Shown here piece by piece: positions 11,965-21,300 of a stretch of DNA of 64,000 nt. The notes beneath the pieces were generated by a model that did not search any database, was not told the DNA's origin, and worked only from the letters and a program-made list of their open reading frames with translations. Both the position numbers and the translations under genes were made by a program. The DNA is from Colocasia esculenta (Eukaryota; Streptophyta; Magnoliopsida; Alismatales; Araceae). The stretch covers positions 78,265,079 through 78,329,078 of the forward strand of contig CM024759.1 of NCBI GenBank assembly GCA_014218235.1, given 5' to 3'. Position 1 is the stretch's first letter. Each line of letters starts with the position of its first letter.

Positions 11965-13992
11965 CTGAAAATAACCAAATGCTCACATATAATCATGACT
12001 GAATAGCAAGTTTTGAGACAGTGAATCTTAAATAAAGTAATTCTAACAACTTAATGAATCACTTTAACTAGTTGTCCGGATGCATCATTATAATTCCTCC
12101 TTTGGGCGATAATTACAACATGCTAGTGGACAACCTCCCCAAGGAAATTACTTAAGTGATAGAACTAAAACTTATGTACACTTTGATGTAAAGAGAGAGT
12201 ACCTTTGGGTACATACTCTCAATAGTCGCCATGCACACAAATTCTATTCTACCCTATTCATGGCATGAAAATAAAATACTCCTTTGGGAGTTAAATTTCA
12301 CCTTCAAGCCAAGAACACAAAAGTTTGATGTTATTTTAATTTCTCAATGAGAATAATTCATTATCCTTCATGCATAAGGCCACTTTGGTGATCTACTTAC
12401 ACATTCGGGATGCAGAAATATCCTCCCCACTAATTAAAATTACAATAAACAACTATAATGCTCATCATTGATACTATCAAAACTTAATTGAGTGCACACT
12501 AACATGGGGAACTTCATGGTACAACCTGCTTGTCGGCCATGTGGGAATCCATGGCCAGAGGAGACTTACGGAGGTCTTGCACAAGGAGTCACTAGTCCGG
12601 CAGAAGGAATATCCGACGGAGAGTTCATCCAAGCCAAGAAATAGGTACATATCTGTGCAAGTGTGGAGAAAGTGCAAGGTGAGAGCTTACATTTTATCAT
12701 TCTTCATGATTAGTGCCACTTTGGTGATCTACCTAACCATTTAGAAATCAAAAAAATCTCACCAAAACTCATAATAGTATCAATGTAACTCTTAATATGA
12801 ACAAAAGGACATAAATACAATAATTATTGCAATATGAAAATAGAGATATTCATGCATAAATAAAACTGTAATGAGGTTAAAACTCAAAGTAAATATCTCT
12901 AATGATTATTGCAATAATTATCAGTCCATAAACAAGCTTTAATCATGTCAAAACTAAATTAAAAGGGGTTAAAAACACAAGTTTAAGCATGCTGTTATAT
13001 AAATGTCCTTTTCTGTTTGCAGAAGTAACCACAGAATTGCAAACATATCCCCAGAGTTGCTTCTATATCCACTGTTTTGCAGAAATAACTTATTGCATAA
13101 CAGTTCAAATTAAAAGGATATAAAAACAATACTGGATACTTAATGGATATCATGAGAATGGAAATTCGGTTCTTAATGGTATCGGATATGGATCTTTAAT
13201 GGTTCTGAAATGAACCCAATATCCAAACCCGGACCCATAACCAATATCCAAAAAACTAAAACCCCACTTAAAACCGGATCCAATAAACTTAAAGAAACCG
13301 GGTATATACTTAAGAAAACAGGAATATAAATGCAATTATAGAAAGTCTTGGGGTAAAAAAGTAAAACTGCCATCTTCTTCCCCCCAATCTCCCAACCCTA
13401 ATCGCATGGGAAGGGGGAGGGGAGCGCCGCCGCCGCTGCAGGGAAGGGGCCAGCGTCCCCCTGCTGCCCACGCCGGCGCCGGCAGCGCCATCCGGCGAGG
13501 GCATGGTCGCCGCCGCCCCCCTGCAAAAACGCCGTCGCCGGCCCCCCTCCAAAACGCCGTCGCCGGCCCCCCTCCAAAACGCCGTCGCCGTCGATGTGAG
13601 CGCAGGAAGGGGGCGGGCGGCCCCTGTCTCCCTCGCCGGCCAGAAACAGTGCCGGCGCCGCCGACACCGCCGGCGAGGAGGGGTTGCCGACCCCACCCCT
13701 TGCACCCCCTTCCCCCACGCGAAAACCGGGCACCTGCAGGCTTCTCCTCACGGCGGCATGAAGACCGCCCACCTGCAGACCTCCCTTCACGGCCGAACGC
13801 AGGTGTGGGAGACCTGGGACTGCCACGAACACCAGCGGTTCCTCCTGTCTCCCTTGCTGACCGGAGACAGCACCTACGGCGCCGTCCGGCCAGGGAAAGA
13901 CCCGCAGTGACGATGCCGTGCACAGAACAGAAACCGGACAACGGTCTCCAGGATCGAACAGAAAAAAAGAAACCCTAGAGATCGAAACACGG
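11965..13992 (-). other. Long leader of copia copy 2 with probable intron
   Basis: Counterpart of the copy 1 leader: an AT-rich intron-like part and a GC-rich part (about 13405-13960). It shows the same candidate donors, here near 12563-12568 and 12686-12691. Differences from copy 1 are mainly one-base runs, including extra bases in G or C tracts. A ~24-bp CGCCGTCGCCG-type motif repeats three times around 13526-13592. Confidence 0.45.
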
Positions 13993-14004
13993 GCTCTGAT
14001 ACCA
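13993..14004 (-). other. Primer-binding site, copy 2 (initiator tRNA-Met)
   Basis: TGGTATCAGAGC on the minus strand, two bases inside LTR 3, identical to the copy 1 site. Confidence 0.9.
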
Positions 14005-14006
14005 CA

Positions 14007-14366
14007 TGTTGGGGATGTGTACCTGATGCGGAAGCCATCCCACGTGCGAGGAGGAAACGACGCAGGTAGACGGACAACGTACGGACGCCGGGAGGAGAGA
14101 CGCGTAACCCGCTGCGCTCTCCGTCTGGTTTCCTCTCTCTATATGTCTGTAGTTGTGTGTCTGACCTGATGGGGAGTCTCACACATATTTATAGAGAGGA
14201 GGGACCAGTCCCAATGGGCCTGAGCAGGATCCCACCCATAACAGGATCCAATTGGGCACTTAATGGGTTAAGCCCAATAACATGTTCCTTTAACTGGACC
14301 TAATGGTGTGTCTTACGATGTGCGGCCCAATACAAGTGGACCACTAATATTGGGTAAAACCCAACA
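14007..14366 (-). repeat. Copia LTR 3 (5' LTR of copy 2)
   Basis: A 360 bp LTR with TGTTG...CAACA ends. It differs from LTRs 1 and 2 by a T/C change near 14166, a one-base insertion near 14214 and a T/C change near 14273. Confidence 0.92.
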
Positions 14367-14371
14367 TATAT
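14367..14371. repeat. Target site duplication TATAT, right
   Basis: Pairs with 372-376 and bounds the whole three-LTR array. Confidence 0.85.
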
Positions 14372-14751
14372 TGCCTTTTCAAGACAACCTTGTGTCCGGC
14401 AAGCTAGTGTTTGATGAAGTGAATTCGCCATCATCAGCTCTGTGCACATTTTGACGACTCTCGGTTATGGAGACATGAATACGTACGTTTGCATGTGAAG
14501 TAATCTATCGTGAATCTGGAGATTAAGATTAACATATTGTGGACTTGGTCAGATGGAAGTGGAATAGAGTAAATGGGAGTCTAGTGTGCTTTTGGGTGTT
14601 AGTTTGCTTGGTTCAGACCATATAAGAATAAAAAAACCACACCTACTTTGAAATTGGTGTTCCTAAAGCAAGAGACTCACATCATAATTGTACGGAGAAA
14701 CTGGCAACACCTTGACATAGGTATAAGATTTAGGACATGGTTCGGTACATT
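14372..14751. other. Spacer between copia array and CACTA end
   Basis: No gene, repeat or transposon signature seen. It is probably the original P450 downstream flank on the far side of the copia insertion. Confidence 0.4.
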
Positions 14752-15137
14752 CACTACAAGAAAATGCGCTATTTTCGACGGACTTAATCCGTCGAAAATC
14801 CGTCGGTCATCCGTCGAAAAAGGAGCCTTCCGACCGCTTTCCGTCCAAAGCTCGTCGGAAACTTTCCGTCGGAAATACTTTGTCAGCAATTTCCGACGGA
14901 TGACAATTCCGTCGGAATTCAGTCGAAACCTTGGACAGATATAATCCGACGGTAAGGCCGTCAGTATTTTCCGACGGAATTCCCGACGGTATTTAGCCGT
15001 CGGTAATTTATCCTTTCCGACGGATATGTATCCGTCGGCCAATCCGTCAGTACTTTCCGAAGGTATTACCGACAATATTTTTCCGTCGGTAATTTATACA
15101 TTCCGACGGATACTTATCCATCGGAAAATTCGTCGGA
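14752..15137. repeat. CACTA terminal and subterminal repeats
   Basis: After the CACTA terminus, a short motif around TTCCGACGGA / TCCGTCGGAA recurs more than fifteen times in both orientations until about 15137. Such arrays bind the element's own subterminal-binding protein in En/Spm. Neighbouring copies can pair into hairpins. Confidence 0.85.
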
Positions 15138-15301
15138 AAAAACACAATTTTTTTTTTAAATAGGCAAATAAAAATGATTTGTCAACATTGCTACAATGTC
15201 AAACCTACTACAATATTCATAAATTTAAAAAATACTAACAATCAACATAAAATCATAAAATACAATAAATATACAATCATATAAAATAATGAATACAAAA
15301 A

Positions 15302-15361
15302 TCAACATAGATCTGCTGGATCGTCTACTGTCCCTGCCTCGTCATCGTCTGGAGCTGGATC
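15302..15361 (-). other. Terminal exon 12 of the CACTA gene
   Basis: 60 nt, acceptor aatatag, encoding the acidic tail DPAPDDDEAGTVDDPADLC and a TGA stop. It is separated from exon 11 by 6,768 bp, almost all satellite. The phase match and an acidic tail typical of this protein group support the call. Confidence 0.7.
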
Positions 15362-18300
15362 CTATATTAAAACAAATTAAAATGAGAAACATTAATAATA
15401 AATAAAAGACATACAGTATTTTCAAAAATAAAATTTAAAACATGTGATTATTTCTCAAGCTTAATACAATACTATTTTTAGATCCATCATTTTCGCCTTG
15501 GGTGTTTTTAGATCCGTCCTTTGAATGCCCAACCCAATCCGGAGATCCAAATTGGATTCCGTCAGTTCCCACACGTCACTTTAACCCACCCGATCGTGTC
15601 GGAGAAAACCCGGGTTGCGTCTTTAACCATTTATATATGCTTGGCCGTGTTTTTAGATCCGTCCTTTGAATGCCCAACCCAATCCGGGGATCCAAATTGG
15701 ATTCCGTCAGTTTCTACACGTCACTTTAACCCACCCGGTCGTGTCGAAGAAAACGGCACGTCGATTGGATCCCAATTTGGGATTTTGGACCCCCAGGTTG
15801 TGTGTTTTAACCTTTTATATATACTTGCCTGTTTTTAGATCCGTCAATTGAATGCCCAACCCAATCCGGGGATCCAAATTGGATTCTGTCAGTTTCTACA
15901 CGTCACTTTAACCCACCCGGTCGTGTCGGAGAAAACGGCACGTCGATTGGATCCCTATTTGGGATTTTGGACCCCCGGGTTGCGTGTTTTAACCATTTAT
16001 ATATGGTTGACTGTGTTTTTAGATCCGTCCTTTGAATGTCCAACACAATCCGGGGATCCAAATTGGATTCCGTCAGTTTCTACACGTCACTTTAACCCAC
16101 CCGGTCGTGTAGGAGAAAACGGCACGTCGATTGGATCCCTATTTGGGATTTTGGACCCCCGGGTTGCGTGTTTTAACCATTTATATATGGTTGACCGTGT
16201 TTTTAGATCCGTCCTTTGAATGCCCAACCCAATCCGGAGATCCAAATTGGATTCCGTCAGTTTCTACACGTCACTTTAACCCACCCGGTCGTGTCGGAGA
16301 AAACGGCACGTCGATTGGATCCCTATTTGGGATTTTGGACCCCCGGGTTGCGTGTTTTAACCATTTATATATATATATATATGGTTGACCGTGTTTTTAG
16401 ATCCGTCCTTTGAATGTTCAACCCAATCCGGGGATCCAAATTGGATTCCGTCAGTTTCTACACGTCACTTAAACCCACCCGGTCGTGTCGGAGAAAACGG
16501 CACGTCGATTGAATCCATATTTGGGATTTTGGACCCCCGGGTTGCGTGTTTTAACCATTTTATATGGTTGACCGTGTTTTTAGATCCGTCCTTTGAATGT
16601 CCAATCCAATCCGAGGATCCAAATTGGATTCCGTCTGTTTCTACACGTCACTTTAACCCACCAGGTCGTGTCGGAGAAAACGACACGTCGATTGGATCCC
16701 TATTTGGGATTTCGGACCCCCGGGTTGCGTGTTTTAACCATTTTATATGGTTGACCGTATTTTTAGATCCGTCCTTTGAATGTCCAACCCAATCCGGAGA
16801 TCCAAATTGGATTCCGTCAGTTTCTACACGTCACTTTAACCCACCAGGTCGTGTCGGAGAAAACGGCACGACGATTGGATCTCTATTTGGGATTTTGGAC
16901 CCCCGGGTTGTGTGTTTTAACCTTTTATATATACTTACCTGTTTTTAGATCCGTCAATTGAATGTCCAACCCATCCGGGATCCAAATTGGATTCCGTCAG
17001 TTTCTACACGTCACTTTAACCACCCGGTCGTGTCGGAGAAAAAGGCACGCCGATCCGATCCCTATTTGGGATTTTGGACCCCCGGGTTGCGTGTTTTAAC
17101 CATTTATATATGGTTGACCGTGTTTTTAGATCCGTCCTTTGAATGTCCAACCCAATCCGGGGATCCAAATTGGATTCCGTCAGTTTCTACAAGTCACTTT
17201 AACCCACCAGTCGTGTCGGAGAAAACGACACGTCGATTGGATCCCTATTTGGGATTTTGGACCCCCGGTTGCGTGTTTTAACCATTTATATATGGTTGAC
17301 CGTATTTTTAGATCCGTCCTTTGAATGTCCAACCCAATCCGGAGATCCAAATTGGATTCCGTCAGTTTCTACACGTCAATTTAACCCACCAGGTCGTGTC
17401 GGAGAAAACGGCACGTCGATTGGATCCCTATTTGGGATTTTGGACCCCCGGGTTGTGTGTTTTAACCTTTTATATATACTTACCTGTTTTTAGATCCGTC
17501 AATTGAATGTCCAACCCAATCCGGGGATCCAAATTGGATTTCGTCAGTTTCTACACGTCACTTTAACCCACCCGGTCGTGTCGGAGAAAAAGGCACGCCG
17601 ATCCGATCCCTATTTGGGATTTTGGACCCCCGGGTTGCGTGTTTTAACCATTTATATATGCTTGACCGTGTTTTTAGATCCGTCCTTTGAATGTCCAACC
17701 CAATCCGGGGATCCAAATTGGATTCCGTCTGTTTCTACAAGTCACTTTAACCCACCCAGTCGTGTCGGAGAAAACGACACGTCGATTGGATCCCTATTTG
17801 GGATTTTGGACCCCTGGGTTGTGTGTTTTAACCTTTTATATATACTTGCCTATTTTTAGATCCGTCAATTGAATGCCCAACCCAATCCGGGGATCCAAAT
17901 TGGGTTCCGTCAGTTTCTACACGTCACTTTAACCCACCTGGTCGTGTCGGAGAAAATGGCACGTCGATTGGATCCCTATTTGGGATTTTGGACCCCCGGG
18001 TTGCGTGTTTTAACCATTTATATATGGTTGACCGTGTTTTTAGATCCGTCCTTTGAATGTCCAACCCAATCCGGAGATCCAAATTGGATTCCGTCAGTTT
18101 CTACACGTCATTTTAACCCACCAGGTCGTGTCGGAGAAAACGGCACGACGATTGGATCTCTATTTGGGATTTTGGACCCCCGGGTTGTGTGTTTTAACCT
18201 TTTATATATACTTACCTGTTTTTTAGATCCGTCCTTTGAATGTTCAACCCAATCCGGGGATCCAAATTGGATTCCGTCAGTTTCTACACGTCACTTAAAC

Positions 18301-21300
18301 CCACCCGGTCGTGTCGGAGAAAACGGCACGTCGATTGGATCCATATTTGGGATTTTGGACCCCCGGGTTGCGTGTTTTAACCATTTATATATGGTTGACC
18401 GTGTTTTTAGATCCGTCCTTTGAATGTCCAATCCAATCCGAGGATCCAAATTGGATTCCGTCTGTTTCTACACGTCACTTTAACCCACCAGGTCGTGTCG
18501 GAGAAAACGACACGTCGATTGGATCCCTATTTGGGATTTGGACCCCCGGGTTGCGTGTTTTAACCATTTATATATGGTTGACCGTATTTTTAGATCCGTC
18601 CTTTGAATGTCCAACCCAATCCGGAGATCCAAATTGGATTCCGTCAGTTTCTACACGTCACTTTAACCCACCAGGTCGTGTCGGAGAAAACGGCACGACG
18701 ATTGGATCTCTATTTGGGATTTTGGACCCCGGGTTGTGTGTTTTAACCTTTTATATATACTTACCTGTTTTTAGATCCGTAAATTGAATGTCCAACCCAA
18801 TCCGGGGATCCAAATTGGATTCCGTCAGTTTCTACACGTCACTTTAACCCACCCGGTCGTGTCGGAGAAAAAGGCACGTCGATCCGATCCCTATTTGGGA
18901 TTTTGGACCCCCGGGTTGCGTGTTTAACCATTTATATATGGTTGACCGTGTTTTTAGATCCGTCCTTTGAATGTCCAACCCAATCCGGGGATCCAAATTG
19001 GATTCCGTCAGTTTCTACAAGTCACTTTAACCCACCCAGTCGTGTCGGAGAAAACGACACGTCGATTGGATCCCTATTTGGGATTTTGGACCCCCGGGTT
19101 GCGTGTTTTAACCATTTATATATGGTTGACCGTATTTTTAGATCCGTCCTTTGAATGTCCAACCCAATCCGGAGATCCAAATTGGATTCCGTCAGTTTCT
19201 ACACGTCACTTTAACCCACCAGGTCGTGTCGGAGAAAACGGCACGACGATTGGATCTCTATTTGGGATTTTGGACCCCCGGGTTGTGTGTTTTAACCTTT
19301 TATATATACTTACCTGTTTTTAGATCCGTCAATTGAATGTCCAACCCAATCCGGGGATCCAAATTGGATTCCGTCAGTTTTCTACACGTCACTTTAACCC
19401 ACCCGGTCGTGTCGGAGAAAAGGCACGCCGATCCGATCCCTATTTGGGATTTTGGACCCCCGGGTTGCGTGTTTTAACCATTTATATATGCTTGACCGTG
19501 TTTTTAGATCCGTCCTTTGAATGTCCAACCCAATCCGGGGATCCAAATTGGATTCCGTCTGTTTCTACAAGTCACTTTAACCCACCCAGTCGTGTCGGAG
19601 AAAACGACACGTCGATTGGATCCCTATTTGGGATTTTGGACCCCTGGGTTGTGTGTTTTAACCCTTTTATATATACTTGCCTATGTTTAGATCCGTCAAT
19701 TGAATGCCCAACCCAATCCGGGGATCCAAATTGGATTCCGTCAGTTTCTACACGTCACTTTAACCCACCTGGTCGTGTCGGAGAAAACGGCACGTCGATT
19801 GGATCCCTATTTGGGATTTTGGACCCCCGGGTTGCGTGTTTTAACCATTTATTATGGTTGACCGTGTTTTTAGATCCGTCCTTTGAATGTCCAACCCAAT
19901 CCGGAGATCCAAATTGGATTCCGTCAGTTTCTACACGTCATTTTAACCCACCAGGTCGTGTCGGAGAAAACGGCACGACGATTGGATCTCTATTTGGGAT
20001 TTTGGACCCCCGGGTTGTGTGTTTTAACCTTTTATATATACTTACCTGTTTTTAGATCCGTCAATTGAATGTCCAACCCAATCCGGGGATCCAAATTGGA
20101 TTCCGTCAGTTTCTACACGTCACTTTAACCCACCCGGTCGTGTCGGAGAAAACGACACGTCGATTGGATCCCTATTTGGGATTTTGGACCCCCGGGTTGC
20201 GTGTTTTAACCATTTATATATGGTTGACCGTGTTTTTAGATCCGTCCTTTGAATGTCCAACCCAATCCGGGATCCAAATTGGATTTCGTCAGTTTCTACA
20301 CGTCACTTTAACCCCCCGGTCGTGTCGGAGAAAACGGCACGTCGATTGGATCCCTATTTGGGATTTTGGACCTTCGGGTTGCGTGTTTTAACCATTTATA
20401 TATGGTTGACTGTGTTTTTAGATCCGTCCTTTGAATGCCCAACCCAATCCGGGATCCAAATTGGATTCCGTCAGTTTCTACACGTCACTTTAACCCACCC
20501 GGTCGTGTCGGAGAAAACGGCACGTCGATTGGATCCCTATTTGGGATTTTGGACCCCCGGGTTGCGTGTTTTAACCATTTGTATATGGTTGACCGTGTTT
20601 TTAGATCCGTCCTTTGAATGCCGAACCTAATGCGGTGATCCAAATTGGATTCCGTCAGTTTCTACACGTCACTTTAACGCACCCGGTCGTGTCGGAGAAA
20701 ACGACACGTCGATTGGATCCCTATTTGGGATTTTGGACCCCCGGGTTGCGTGTTTTAACCATTTATATATGGTTGACCGTGTTTTTAGATCCGTCCTTTG
20801 AATGTCCAACCCAATCCGGGGATCCGAATTGGATTCCTTCAGTTTCTACACGTCACTTTAACCCACCCGGTCGTGTCGGAGAAAACGGCACGTCGATTGG
20901 ATCCCTATTTGGGATTTTGGACCCCCGGGTTGCGTGTTTTAACCATTTATATATGGTTGACTGTGTTTTTAGATCCGTCCTTTGAATGCCCAACCCAATC
21001 CGGGGATCCAAATTGGATTCCGTCAGTTTCTACACGTCACTTTAACCCACCTGGTCGTGTCGGAGAAAACGGCACGTCGATTGGATCCCTATTTGGGATT
21101 TTGGACCCCCGGGTTGCGTGTTTTAACCATTTATATATGGTTGACAGTGTTTTTAGATCCGTCCTTTGAATGTCCAACCCAATCCGGGGATCCAAATTGG
21201 ATTCCGTCAGTTTCTACACGTCACTTTAACCCACACAGTCGTGTCGGAGAAAACGGCACGTCGATTGGATCCCTATTTGGGATTTTGGACCCCCAGGTTG

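Larger units (their letters stand above)
377..14366 (-). mobile_element. Tandem Ty1/copia array: LTR-internal-LTR-internal-LTR
   Basis: Three ~359 bp LTRs (377-735, 7188-7546, 14007-14366) alternate with two near-identical internal regions (736-7187 and 7547-14006). Both internals run on the minus strand: leader, gag, integrase, reverse transcriptase, RNase H. The gene order integrase before RT identifies Ty1/copia. The 5-bp duplication TATAT lies at 372-376 and 14367-14371, outside the outer LTRs, and no duplication flanks the middle LTR. The array therefore behaves as one insertion, and unequal recombination between LTRs most simply explains the shared LTR. Both copies carry frameshifts and both lack the protease core, so neither is autonomous. 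Confidence 0.92.

Noticed and set aside
14752..15137. Stand-alone MITE
   Set aside because: The CACTA terminus and subterminal repeats are followed by CACTA genes in the expected orientation, so this is an element end.
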